A DNA stretch of 64,000 nucleotides, taken from the NCBI RefSeq assembly GCF_030052815.1, contig NC_079496.1, positions 68,995,652 to 69,059,651 of the forward strand. The letters are read 5' to 3'. This document shows, one piece after another, positions 23,681 to 35,431 of the stretch. The position numbers and the translations under genes were made by a program. Numbering within the stretch: the stretch's first letter is position 1; each line of letters begins with the position of its first letter. The notes beneath the pieces were generated by a model. It was not told where the DNA came from. It ran no database searches and saw only the letters and a program-made list of their open reading frames with translations. Source of the stretch: Hevea brasiliensis (taxonomy: Eukaryota > Streptophyta > Magnoliopsida > Malpighiales > Euphorbiaceae).

Positions 23681-26600
23681 GCTAGGACAAGAGGTTAGGG
23701 TTAATAGAATGTATAGGGATTGTCCTTTGGTGATCCAAGGACATACTTTTCTGTCTGATCTCATTGAAATGCCCTTCAGAGATTATGATATCATTTTGGG
23801 CATGGATTGGTTAGCCAGGCATCACGCCATGATTGACTGTAGACTGAAGACAGTCACTTTTGGTCTCCGTCAGTACAGTGAAGTGGTAATACACGGGGAG
23901 AGGCAGCTATTGCCATTAAACATCATTTCGGCTGCACTAGCCAGAAAAATGATCAGAAAGGGGTGTGAAGCATACTTGGCACATGTGGTCGACACCCAAG
24001 TGGGGAGTCCAGCATTAAGGGACATCCCTACAATATATGACTTTCCAGATATGTTTCCTGATGAATTGCCAGGATTACCTCCAGAAAGAGAGGTGCAGTT
24101 TGAAATTAATGTTATGTCTGGTGTGGATCCAATCTCCATAACACCATATAGAATGGCACCAGCAGAGTTGAAGGAGTTGAAGGTACAGTTGCAAGAACTA
24201 CTTAAAAAGGGCTTCATCCGCCCTAGTGTGTCACTTTGGGGAGCGCCAGTATTGTTTGTTAAGAAGAAAGATAGCACTCTTCGCTTGTGTATTGACTACC
24301 GACAGTTGAATAAGGTGACAATAAATAACAGATATCCATTACCTCGCATTGATGATCTGTTTGATTTGTTGAAGGGTGTAGCTGTATTCTCCAAAATTGA
24401 TTTGCGATCTGGTTATTATCAGTTAAAAGTGCAAGACCAGAGTATTCCAAAAACTGCTTTCAGAACTCGATATGGCCACTATGAGTTTCTGGTAATGCCA
24501 TTCGGGTTAACTAATGCTTCAGCTGCTTTTATGGATCTGATGAACATTATCTTTAGACCATATCTCGACCATTTTGTAGTGGTGTTTATTGATGACATTT
24601 TGATATATTCGAGGAATGCAGAGGAGCATGATAGACATCTGCGGATTGTACTACAAACTTTAAGGGAGAAATAGCTATACGCCAAATTGTCGAAATGTGA
24701 ATTTTGGCTAAAAGAAATCTCCTTCTTGGGATATTTGTGTCAGCTGAAGGGATCAAGGTAGATTCCAGCAAGGTAGAAGCTATCCTTAATTAGAAGCCGC
24801 CCAGGAATATCACAGAAATTCACAGTTTTCTGGGTTTAGCTGGATATTACCGCCGGTTTGTGAAAGGGATTTCTATGTTAGCTTCTCCACTAGCCAAGCT
24901 GCTTCGGAAAGATGTAAAATTTTAGTGGACAAATAAATGCCAGCAGAGTTTTGATGAGTGGAAGAGGTGTTTGACTGAAGCTCCAGTCCTTACTTTACCT
25001 ACACTGGGTAAAGAATACACAGTTTATAGTGATGCTTCTCGTAATGGGTTAGGCTGTGTACTGATGCAAGATCGAAATGTCATTGCTTATGCATCGCGCC
25101 AGCTGAAACCGCATGAGAGGAACTACCCAACACATGATTTGAAGCTAACAGCTATTGTTTTTGCTCTGAAGATCTGGAGACACTATTTGTATGGAGAGAA
25201 ATGCTACATTTACACAGATCACAAGAGCTTGAAGTACTTAGGCACCCAGAAGGAATTGAACTTGAGGCAGAGGAGATGATTAGAACTGATTAAAGACTAT
25301 GATTGCTTAATAGACCATCAGCCAGGGAAAGCAGATGTGGTGGCTGACGCCTTAAGTCTCAAGACTATGGCAAGTCTCAAAGTTTCTCCTTTGTCCATGG
25401 TACATGAGTTGAAAGCACAGCATGCCAGTTTGGAGACTGATGATGAGGGACAGATAGTAGTTGCATGGCATGTACAGCTAGTGTTGATTGATCAGATCAG
25501 AATGGCTGCTTAGAGTGATGAAAAATATCAGAAGCTACTGAAAGAAGTCCAGCAGGGCAAGAAACCTGAATTTTCTGTGAGAGATGATGGTTTATTGCTA
25601 CATCAGGGCAGAATGTATATTCCTAATGATGTGGAATTGAGACAGATCATTATGAAGGAAGCACATGAGTCTTCTTTTGCTATGCACCCTGGTGGAACTA
25701 AAATGTACAGAAGGCTGAAAGAGCATTACTGGTGGATGGGTATGAAGAGGGATATAGCTGATTTTATTTCCAAATGCCTAACTTGTCAGCAAGTAAAGGT
25801 AGAACATCAAGTTCCAGCTGGTTTGTTACATTCATTGCCAGTACCAGAGTGGAAATGGGAATGGATAACTATGGATTTTATGATGGGACTTCTAAGGACA
25901 CAGAATAGTCATGATGCAGTATGGGTTAAAGTTGATAGACTAACCAAGTCTGCTCACTTTTTCCAGTCCGGATGGACTATAGCCTGGTGAGATTGGCCAG
26001 ATTGTACATAAATGAAATTGTAAAACTGCATGGAGTGCCAGTATCGATTGTATCTAACAGAGATCCTAGGTTCACTTCTAGATTCTGGGGTAGTCTACAG
26101 AGAGCCTTAGAAACTAGATTGAACTTCAGCACAACATTCCACCCACAGACAGATGGCCAGTCTAAGAGGGTAATTCAGATATTGGAGGATATGCTACGGG
26201 CTTGTGTGATTGAGTTTGAAAATAGTTGGGATACACACTTGCCTTTGATTGAGTTTGCTTATAACAACAGCTACCAATCAAGTATTGGGATGCCTCCATA
26301 TGAAGCTTTGTATGGCAGGAAGTGCAGAACTCCCCTATGTTGGGATGAAGTAGGTGAAAGAAATATGATTGGGCTAGAAATTGTTCAGCAGACAGAGGAA
26401 AAGATCAGATTGATCAGAGATCGACTCAAGGCTGCATCAGACCGTCAGAAGTTCTATGTTGATCTGAAGAGAAGAGATATTGAATATGCAGTGGGTGATA
26501 AGGTATTCCTTAAAGTTTCTCCTTGGAAGAGGATTATGAGATTTGTTTGAAAGGGGAAACTGAGTCCTCGCTTTATCGAACCATATGAGGTTCTGGAAAA

Positions 26601-26913
26601 AGTGGGTCTTTTGGCATATCAGCTCACATTACCTCCAGAGCTAGAAAGGATACACAATGTCTTCCATGTGTCCATGTTAAGGAGGTATAGATCTAAACCA
26701 TCTCATGTACTATCAGTTGAAGATATTGAGGTAAATCCAGACCTCTCATATGAGGAAGAACCTATAGAAATTTTAGCATATAAGGTGAAGCAGCTGAGGA
26801 ATAAATAGATACACCTAGTTAAAGTGCTGTGGAACCATCATTCAGGCCAGGAAGCTATTTGGGAACGTGAAGAGGACATGAGGAGACAGCACCCACGGCT
26901 GTTCAAAAACTGA
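23681..26913 (+). pseudogene. pol of B1, continued: PR, RT, RNase H, integrase, chromodomain-like tail (broken)
   Basis: The frame continues from 12680 after A1 is removed. Protease has [20 protein letters not shown] has [14 protein letters not shown] and an intact FIDDILIYS. RNase H has [15 protein letters not shown]. Integrase has [38 protein letters not shown] and [13 protein letters not shown]. The tail has FHVSMLRRYR and VLWNHHSGQEAIWE, stop 26911-26913. TAG ends the first frame at 24672. One-base losses near 24735 and 25965 shift the frame, and further stops lie near 24790, 24923, 25277, 25513 and 26548. No intron-like insertion occurs at the VIQ-ILEDMLR junction near 26178. Confidence 0.94.
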
Positions 26914-26946
26914 TGCCAGGTAAAATTTCGAGATGAAATTTATTTT

Positions 26947-26970
26947 AAGGAGGGGGGGGGGGGGGAGAAT
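26947..26970 (+). other. Polypurine tract of B1 with a run of 14 G
   Basis: AAGGA, then G14 (26952-26965), then AGAAT directly precedes the 3' LTR. D1 has the same tract with only five G. The long G run may be slippage in the genome or in sequencing. Confidence 0.88.
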
Positions 26971-28015
26971 TGTAACACCCTTATGTTCGACAGTGCATTC
27001 CACTGTTCTGGTGACCAGTGTTGTCCGGGCAGCTAGGATGCCTAGAACTACACTTAGATATGGGTGAGGAGACATAAAATAATGAAATACAAGAAAAGAA
27101 AATACAAGAAAAATAAAGAAAAAATAATAGCAATGAAATGTAACCAAGTTAAACGAGCCGAGAACCATAGCGATGGGTGACCACAACGGGAAGTTGCGGC
27201 GTGGACCATTGACTAGCCCTGAACCTCGTGGAACCCTGAAAAATATTTTTAAGACATAATTAAAGACTTATTGAAGTATAAATATCATTAGAAATATCAA
27301 ATAAAAATTAATTAATTAGTACAAAGAAAAATAAGAAATTGAGAAAACGACAAAACTCGGTGTTATCAAAAAATCGGGAATGCAACCCGAACAGGGGCAT
27401 TGGGGTCATTTGACACCCTGAGTTGTCTTTTGAGCTAAATATGCATTAAAAATAAATGATATCACACTTGGAAAATGTCATGAAAAATTAAATTGTGACA
27501 CATTATAAGAATAGTGAAAGAAATGGAGGATAAAAACTAAATTATGAAAGTTTAACATTAAAAATTATTTTTAATCCTATTAGTGCTCCACTAACACCAC
27601 TAAAGTGGACCATTAAACATAAAATGGAAAGCCACTTCACTCATCTTCTTCAACCCCACTCACCTTGCCAAATTGAAAAAGTTCTCAAAACCTCCATGGA
27701 CGGCCAACCATGGCCAAAGCTTCCTAACCTCCATGCAAGCATGAAGTGAGCCCCTTTTCCACTTGATTTCTTCACTAAAGTTTGTCTATGCAACTTGGGC
27801 AGTAGATAGGCAGCAAGAAAGTTAAGTTTTGGTGAGGTTTTGAAGAATTTCAAAAGTGGTAAGTATGTATTTCTAATTCTTGTTTCATTAAACTTTGAAT
27901 GGGTGTTGTGGGTAGTTGATTTGTGGAAGGATTTTTGAAGTATGATGAATTAGTGGAAATGTACATTTTGGCAGCCATGGAACCTCAATAAAAACAGCTT
28001 ATTCTTGCATGTAAA
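26971..28015 (+). repeat. 3' LTR of B1, first part
   Basis: It begins TGTAACACCC and matches 8097 to about 9137 of the 5' LTR. It is interrupted at 28015 by Cop-1 and continues at 37540. The two parts sum to about 3.57 kb, the same as the 5' LTR. Confidence 0.93.
28011..28015. repeat. Target site duplication GTAAA of Cop-1
   Basis: GTAAA precedes the element (28011-28015) and follows it (37535-37539). Joining across it restores the B1 LTR text as seen at about 9134 (gcatgtaaatagtgg). Confidence 0.94.
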
Positions 28016-30113
28016 TGAAGGAACGGAAGCGTGAAAAACACAAGATTATACCATTGAATTCAAAAAATTTTCACCTAGGGTCACAAGCACCATGCAAGAT
28101 TTATTTTTATCTATTTGATTTCAATGATAAACAACATATTAAAACTCTTTTAATATGTTTTTGGATCTGTATTTTCCATTTAAGATTTTAAAATTAATCA
28201 AATTAATTTTAGAACCCTAGATTAAATCAAGAACAATTACACTAACCTCTTGATGTGCTGCAGCGTGTCTGCGCCTTTGAGATTCGTCTTCAGGACACCA
28301 GATGTTGTCCCTCTAGCTTGTCCACACCAAGAACACCTATGGCAGCCCTTGAACAACTTCTAAAGCCTTTTCTATTAATTAGAAATTCAAGTTCTGCCTT
28401 TTAAGAGATTAGAGATGCAAACAGGACACTAGAAACAATTTCTAGCGTTCTTAATTCAAGAGATTGATGGCTAATCTCTTTGAATTGATGAGAGATGAAG
28501 AGAAATAGCTGGAGAGGCTCAAAGTGGCGTGACATATGAGAGGAGAGGCTGCTGGTTGTGTTTTCTTTTCATAACCCCACTTAAATAGCTAGGTTAACAC
28601 ATTAAACCCTAGCCACATGTCACCTTTTGATTAGCTCTAGGTTTAAGTGACCCAATCACATTGTGCCAAGTGTCAAACCTATATTTAATCTTGATTTTAA
28701 TCATCTTACATGATTAAAAATATTTGGCAAGCTTATGTGTTATGCCATGTGTCACCATCTCATGGTGCCACGTGTCACACAAAATGACCAAAATGCCCTC
28801 GTGTCTTAATTTTGAGTTCTTAACCCAAAATAATTATTTTCTTCTTCTAATTAATTTATATCAAATATAAATTAATTAATTAATCTCTATTAATTAATTT
28901 CTCATCAATTAAATTCATATTTAAACACTTTAAATATAAATTTAATTTATACTACACATCCAATAATCTAGATTTGGTTTCAAGTCATGCTAGGGACTTT
29001 GCAATTTAATTGCAAACCAAATCTATTTAATTAATCAATTAAACTCTTTAATTAATTAATTAAATCATATTTAAATAGGTGATAACTTGTGTATGTGTGT
29101 GACTTACTAGGCTCATCACTAATTGGCAATGAGACATGATATCAACTCTTAATATCATCAGAACTCTTTCTTACCATAAATGATTTCTCTAAATCATTTT
29201 ATGAACCTCATAGACCATGGTTAATACCTAGCATAGCATGCCATGGCCACCCAATTAGTAATAAGATTTACCTTAAATGAACCTATAATCATATGTTACC
29301 ATGCACTAGAATCTCTAAATTACAAAATCCCAACTCAAGCCGAGTCATGGTTTATGTCAAACTCCATTTGCTATGAATATTATGTTCTCTTTTAATTCCA
29401 GTTCTTGATTAAAAGATTTTTTCTCATCGAAACTCTTTTCGAATAAATCTATCTGTCTGCCAGAACTTGAAACATCAAGAACAATTAAATGAACATAGGA
29501 TTTTAACTCTATTTACTTAGAGGAACAGATTCCATCTTGATCAACACCTACCTCCATATATAACTAGCAGGAGCCAACACATGCCCATATACCCATACAT
29601 AGTACAAGTATGAAAACAAAGATCAAACTCAAACTACCTATATACAAGATAATCTGGCTATCTCGTGTCTAAAGATTATATGCATCGATATGATTTATGA
29701 CAAAACATTGACAAGAGTAAACTCCATGTGCTTGTCATAAGTGTCACTGGTTCGACCTACTTATCATTTATAAGTGCGTATCATGTTTGTTATATGGCAT
29801 GAGACTCACCATTCCATCTTATTTATATCTCATATAAATAACTTGGGAACAAACAAATACAATCTTTCTGGATAAGTCATGTCCTTATTATGAAGTATCC
29901 TCGATTGTGAACCTATTTATGATACTTTGTGCTAGAAATATTGTCACTCATATTCTTAACAACTTAAGAATAATATTTCTAACAAAATATCAATGGACCT
30001 TTTCTATTACACATAAATATATTATGTAAACGGAAAAGTGGAAATGCCTTTTATTATTAAAAATATGTACAAGATACATACTAAATGATATGCTCTAGAG
30101 CATACTACTAACA
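28016..30113 (-). repeat. 3' LTR of Cop-1 (on the left because the element is reversed)
   Basis: On the minus strand it runs TGTTAGTAGTATGC to CGTTCCTTCA. It matches 35432-37534. Differences cluster around CAG/CTG triplets (about 28780 to 29760). TATTTAAG on the minus strand (28580-28587) aligns with the TATA box of Cop-2. Confidence 0.94.
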
Positions 30114-30123
30114 ATCTCCCACT
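30114..30123 (-). other. Polypurine tract of Cop-1
   Basis: AGTGGGAGAT on the minus strand directly precedes the 3' LTR. It is identical to the tract of Cop-2 at 52574-52583. Confidence 0.88.
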
Positions 30124-32048
30124 AGCACTAGAGCCATTCATTACAATATCTTAGACCTATCTTCTCAAGATGTAGGTCTAACTGAGTCTGTGACATAGGC
30201 TTAGTGAATGGATCAGCTGGATTTTCAGCTGATGCTATTTTCTGCATGGCTACATCGCCTCGCCCAACTATTTCTCTGATAATGTGGTAGCGCCTTTCTA
30301 TGTGTTTGGATTTCTGGTGAGACCTTGGTTCCTTAGCTCAGATGATCGCTCCATTGTTGTCACAGGTAATGGAACCACGACTCAATGGAAGGAACTATCG
30401 TAAGTTTTGTCACGAACTTCTTTATCCAAACTTTCTTTTGCAAAGATTCGATGCAAAGAATATACTCACCCTCGTGAGTGGAATCTGCAATGTGCTCGCT
30501 TGGAACTCTTCCAACCGATCGCACCTCCATTACAAATGAACACATATCCAGAGGTAGACTTTCTATCATCGATATCTGATTGGAAATCAGAATCAGTATA
30601 ACCATCCAATTGCAAGTCTCCACCTCCATAAATCAAGAATAAATCCTTAGTTCTTCTCAAGTACTTAAGGATATTCTTGTGACTATCCATGTTCCAAACT
30701 GGATTGGATTGATACCGCTAGTCAAACTAACAAAGATATGCGATATCCGCCTAGTACACAACATTGCATACATTAAACTTCCAATAGCCGAAGCATATGG
30801 AATCCTGGCCATCTTATCTCTTTCTTCAGGTGTCTTTGGAGACATCTCTTTAGAAAGGTGGATACCATGTCTCACTGGTAACAATCCTCTCTTGGAATCA
30901 AGCATGTTAAACCTTTTTAACACCTTTTCCAAGTATAGACTTTGGGATAAACCAATTATTCTTTTCGCTCTATCTCTATAGATGCGAATCCCAAGAATAT
31001 AGGTTGCCTCCCCTAAGTCTTTCATGGAGAATGTATTTGACAACCATACCTTTATAGTCGTCAACATACCTGTATCATTACCCATCAACAGTATGTCATC
31101 CACATATAAGACAAGGAAAGTGATAGCATCACTAACCTTCTTATATACACATGGCTCATCCTCATTTTTGATAAAACCAAAAGATTTAATGGCTTCATCA
31201 AAACGGATGTTCCAACTCCTCGAAGCTTGTTTCAACCCATAAATGGATCGCTTTAGCTTGCATACCTTGGAACCATCTTGGGATTCAAATCCCTTAGGTT
31301 GTTCCATGAAAATGTTTTCTTCAATGTATCCATTGAGAAAAGCTGTTTTGACATCCATCTGCCAAATCTCATAATCATAGTATGCAGCTATTGCTAATAA
31401 AATCCTAATTGATTTAAGCATGGCAACAGGCGAGAAAGTCTCCTCATAGTCTATTCCTTGCCTTTGGCGAAACCCTTTCGCTACTAGCCTTGCCTTATAG
31501 GTCTCTACCTTTCCATCAGAACCAATTTTCTTCATGAAAACCCATTTGTTCCCTATAGGTACAATACCTTCATGTGGGTCAACAAGATCCCAAACTTGAT
31601 TCTTATACATGGAATCAATCTCGGATTTCATAGCATCAATCCATTTTGAAGAGTCTATATCTGATATAGCTTCTTCATAGGTAAGTGGATCATCTCCATG
31701 ATCTACTTCTTCATGAGTAGACAACTCTTGTTCTTCTTCATGAAGAAAACCATATCTCACTGGTGGGTGAGATACCATGGTTGTTCTACGAGGAACAGAT
31801 GTAGATGTTTCATCAATGGGTATAGGTTGACTAGATGGATCTATATCCATCTGATCTGTTGGTTGGTCAGAATTCTCCAATTCTAACTCTATTTGCCTTC
31901 CTTTGCCTCCTTCTTGAACAAACTGTTGTTCAAGAAATGTGGCATCTCTACTTATCACAACCTTTTGTGAAGTAGGCAAATAAAAATAATATCCAAAACT
32001 ATCTTTTGGATATCCAACAAATCGACCTTTTTCTGATCTGGTCTCCAA
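30124..32048 (-). pseudogene. Cop-1 pol: reverse transcriptase and RNase H (broken)
   Basis: The main frame (32048 down to 30657) starts at the INT-RT linker (KGRFVGYPKDSFGYYFY). It then carries copia RT: WVFMKKIGSDGKVETYKARLVAKGF, the TAFLNGYIEE block, FMEQPKGF, KLKRSIYGLKQ and an intact catalytic YVDDILLMG. RNase H starts with DGYTDSDFQSDIDDRKSTSGYVF in another frame (30690-30466). The frame is lost after MYAMLCTR near 30750, and again near 30470. Relative to Cop-2 several of these shifts fall exactly on CAG or CTG triplets. RT itself is one long open frame. Confidence 0.93.
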
Positions 32049-32895
32049 TTTATCAGTGTTCAGCTTTTTGATATAAGCTGGACAACCCCCAATCGTAACA
32101 GGCTTAAGACTTGGTTTTCTTCCATGCCATATCTCATAAGGTGTGGAAGAAAGCGATTTTGATGGAATCCTATTCGAATATATAAAGTGATTCTAATGCA
32201 AATCCCAAAGGAGATTGGCATATCGGTATAGCTCATCATACTACGTACCATATCCAATAGGGTACGATTTCTCCTTCAGATACACCATTCAGTTGTGGCG
32301 TTCCTGGAGGAGTCAGCTGAGAAACAATGCCATGCTCTCTCAAGTATTCATCAAATTCAGTACTCAAATATTTACGTCCTCGATCTGATCGAAGAGATTT
32401 AATATTCTTTCCTGTTTGTTTTTCTACTTGAGATTTAAATTCTTTGAACTTTTCAAAGGATTCATGTTTGTATTTCATCAAATACAAATACCCAAACCTT
32501 GATTTATCATCAAGAAAGGTAATAAAATAATGAAAGCCCTCTAGCCATTTCTTTAAACGGACCACATACATCACTATGTATTAGTTCCAAAATATTTTCA
32601 CTCTTAGCCCTTGTCCAACAAAGGGTGATCTATTCATTTAGCCTTGAAGGAAAGATTCACAAGTTGGAGTAGGCTCAGAGCCCAATGAGGATAGAATCCC
32701 CATTTTCTCCAATTTTGCAATCCTATCTTCTGCAACATAACATAACCTTAAGTGCCAAATATATTTTGAACTTGAGTTGGTTTTCACCACGGCATTGCAT
32801 TCATTTAGATTGCTATACTCTGGCCAATGGAAACACTTTCTTCGGCAATGGAAACACTTTCTGTTGGCGGTGGAAACACTTTCCTTTGCCTTCAT
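32049..32895 (-). pseudogene. Cop-1 integrase region (broken)
   Basis: The zinc-binding part reads WHLRLCYVAEDRIAKLEKMG and ends CESFLQG, where Cop-2 has CESCLQG, so one zinc-binding Cys is lost. The catalytic core has FITFLDDKSRFGYLYLMKY, SDRGRKYLSTEFDEYLREHG (RGGEY elsewhere) and TPQLNGVSE. It lies in at least three frames with breaks near 32250 and 32590. The catalytic residues cannot be read in one frame, so it is inactive. Confidence 0.88.
32821..32890 (-). repeat. Threefold repeat of the gag zinc-knuckle start; protease deleted next to it
   Basis: The block AAAGTGTTTCCA occurs three times at 21-23 bp spacing on the minus strand, giving repeated CFHC-like text (KCFHCRRKCFHWPEY). Cop-2 has it once. 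Directly after, the text jumps to NLNECNAVV, which in Cop-2 lies about 400 bp further on, beyond the protease DTGASSHIS. The protease is therefore absent from Cop-1. Confidence 0.8.
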
Positions 32896-33644
32896 CGACT
32901 TTAGTCTTCCTTTTCATTTAGCTATTTTCTTAGAAGGACCAGGAATCTGAGGTTTCTTTTTCTTATTGCCCTTCTTCTTGTTGGACTTTCCAGCAGAAGA
33001 AGATGCAACCAAAGCTACCTCTTTTCCTTTATTGCCTTGCATATTCTTTTGGGCAATAACCAGCATGTTGAGCAATTCAGCTAAGGTGCATTCCTGTTTA
33101 GTCATATGAAAATTTGTCACAAAATTCCCAAAAGACTCAGGAAGGGACTGAAGGATCAAATCCGTTTGTAGTTGGAAATCCATGTTGAAGTCAAGATGTT
33201 CCAACTGCTCAATCAGCCGAATCATCTTGTGGACATGATCCCCAACATTCTGTCCCTCAGACATCCTCATACGGAATAACTGTCTAGATATCTCATACCT
33301 AGCATTCCTGCTGTGCTCACCATACAACTCTTGTAGGTGAAGGAGGATCTCACTAGCACTCTGCATGTTCTCATGTTGCTCACGTAACTCATTACTCATG
33401 GAAGCAAGCATGTAACACTTAGCTCTCATATCATGCTCCTTCCACTTGTCCAAAGTATCATGTTCCTCTTGTGTGGCCTCTGGAGGTAAGGGACCAGGAA
33501 CATTTGAATATAGAACATATCCTATATGTTCAAGGTTCAGGACAAGTTTCAAATTTCTTAGCCAATCGCATGATTAGGTCCTGTCAACTGTTGTGATCAA
33601 GCATGCTTGCAAGGATATTGGATGGTGGTGGTTGTTTTGTGCTC
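32896..33644 (-). pseudogene. Cop-1 gag (broken near its start)
   Basis: The start is the ATG at 33644 (MSTKQPPPSNILASML), matching MSIEQPPPSNILASIL of Cop-2. A stop and frameshift occur near 33580, after which the frame from 33552 to 32914 is open: KLVLNLEHIGYVL, YMLASMSNELREQHE, LYGEHSRNARYEISRQLF and LQSLPESFGNFV. These are copia gag (UBN2-type) capsid motifs. The end is Lys-rich (KKKGNKKKKPQ) before the zinc knuckle. Confidence 0.9.
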
Positions 33645-33847
33645 ATTTTTATCGAGAAAATTAAGCTGCAGAAAATAACAGATTAATTAGTAAATGTATC
33701 ATGTAATTAACCAAAATGATTATGGTCTTTTAATCAAATTGGTCCTCCCACTAACTTAGCGAATCCTACACTTCCAAAGTAGAAAGCGGAAATCCTAGTT
33801 GGATGGATTTCTAGTGGGTGATTGAATTCTTATAATTCTATTGATCA

Positions 33848-34061
33848 TCCTCAGGTACATCCATTATTGGAATTACAATAAACTATAAGTGAGCAACTCC
33901 TTGCCCATCACATCTCATATGAGGTTCAATCCTTTACCTAGCCCCTAATGCTCAAAATCTCGGTACATCCATTATTGACTTATCTTGCATTAGTTAAGTT
34001 GATCCCATTGAGCGATAATTATGCAAATAATTTTAATGTCCTCAGGTACATCCAATATTGG
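33848..34061 (-). repeat. Three dispersed copies of a dyad-containing leader motif
   Basis: On the minus strand each copy reads CCAATAATGG or CCAATATTGG (a perfect palindrome in the copy at 34061) followed by ATGTACC and usually GAGGA. Copies lie at 33848-33870, 33959-33978 and 34039-34061. The same three copies exist in Cop-2 at 48193-48215, 48277-48297 and 48386-48408. Confidence 0.85.
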
Positions 34062-34834
34062 CCACTAAACCATTTACATATTTACAACATCTCATGCTTA
34101 ACAATTATTCTTAAGAAAATCTCTTAAATTAATTGCATCTCATGCAACTATTTAAAATTTCTTAAAATAATTGCCCCAATGGAGGGCTTATGTTATAATT
34201 ACTTTAATTATAGCATTTCCAACTTAATCATTTGTTTGGAAGATTTTATAGCCATCCTAATTACTATTAAGGTCTCACTTTGCACATTATCCATTTAGCA
34301 TGCATATATCATATAATTGCATACATTCCCATACATCTCATGCATTCATGGATAAGCAATAAATATGGTATGATCATGGACTTTCTAAGGGATTCAATTC
34401 TGAGCCACCAAGAATTGAATCAGGGCATTCCTAGGTGCATTTCATTCATTCATTTTACAAGAGTTGCTGAATGAGTACATAATCAATACTTGATATTGAA
34501 TTCCTCCCACTGGTCCCACCAATGCTCTTGACCTCCTTGAACTTCTTGCAATCCAATATTACATAGTAATCCTTGGCATACCAAGGCGAATTTACAAGAA
34601 CTTAAATAAATGAAATTACAACCCAAAAAATATTACAAACTTAATAATACATGCCCAAAATAAATTAAAATAAATTAATTAATTTACAATCCCAAAGAAA
34701 CATAAAAGAAATAAATCCAATCACATTGGTCTTTTATAGTCCATGATCATCCATCATGCATATCACTAGTTAACAATTAAATAAAACATACATTCTTAAA
34801 TTAAATTGAATATCTCATATTCAACTTAAAATTC

Positions 34835-35185
34835 CAGATTTGAATATGATTCAAATAAATTTAAAAATTCAGATTTGAATCTCATTCAAACAAATTTAAA
34901 AATTCAGATTTGAATCACATTCAAACAACTTCAAAAATTCAGATTTGAATCACATTCAAACATTTTTTAAAAAATCAGATTTGAATCACATTCAAATATT
35001 TTTTAAAAAATCAGATCTGATTTTTATTGAATCAATTTTTAAAAATCAGATTTAAATATGATTCAAACAACTTTAAAAATTCAGATTTGAATCTCATTCA
35101 AACAACTTTTAAAATTCAGATTTGAATCACATTCAAACATTTTTTAAAATTCTGATTTGAATCATAATTTAATTGTGTGATTAAA
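34835..35185 (-). repeat. Tandem array of about ten 35-36 bp units in the Cop-1 leader
   Basis: CAGATTTGAAT-type starts occur at 34835, 34870, 34905, 34940, 34976, 35012, 35047, 35082, 35117 and 35152. Most units contain TTTGAAT-NNN-ATTCAAA, a 7-bp perfect inverted repeat with a 3-base loop, followed by an A/T spacer. Unit 6 is degenerate. Cop-2 does not retain this part of the leader. Confidence 0.92.
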
Positions 35186-35417
35186 ACAACTAATTAAACA
35201 CTTTAATTAGTCAAAGAATAGGCCTTAGATCATACAACAATTGCAGAATTAAAAGCCAAACCTTGAATCACCCATGGAACCATTGTTGCCGCCACCAATG
35301 GTGGCTTCTCCATGTGTGACGCCACATCTCATGATCCAACCAGCAATGAATCTCTTGATCTCATGATCAAACACACAATTAAATTATATAATCAACAATC
35401 TAAATGGCAAATATAGT

Positions 35418-35429
35418 GGCTCGATACCA
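35418..35429 (-). other. Primer binding site of Cop-1 (tRNA-Met type, one base short)
   Basis: On the minus strand TGGTATCGAGCC starts 2 bp after the 5' LTR. It is the Met-type site TGGTATCAGAGCC lacking one A in the CAG triplet. The missing base fits the CAG/CTG pattern seen elsewhere in Cop-1. Confidence 0.82.
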
Positions 35430-35431
35430 AT

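Larger units (their letters stand above)
33645..35417 (-). other. Leader of Cop-1 between primer site and gag
   Basis: This is about 1.8 kb of non-coding sequence. It contains three copies of a CCAAT(A/T)(A/T)TGG...ACC motif (33848-33870, 33959-33978, 34039-34061) and a ten-unit tandem array (34835-35185). The portion 33645-34413 matches the leader of Cop-2 (48608-47844). The short open frame at 34280-34474 on the plus strand is not supported as a gene. Confidence 0.85.

Noticed and set aside
30342..30539. Plus-strand open frames across Cop-1 (30342-31886)
   Set aside because: They are complements of the minus-strand RT and RNase H coding sequence.
34835..35185. Regularly spaced repeats that could be read as a CRISPR array
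   Set aside because: Units are contiguous with no unique spacers, lie in a eukaryotic copia leader and have no cas genes.
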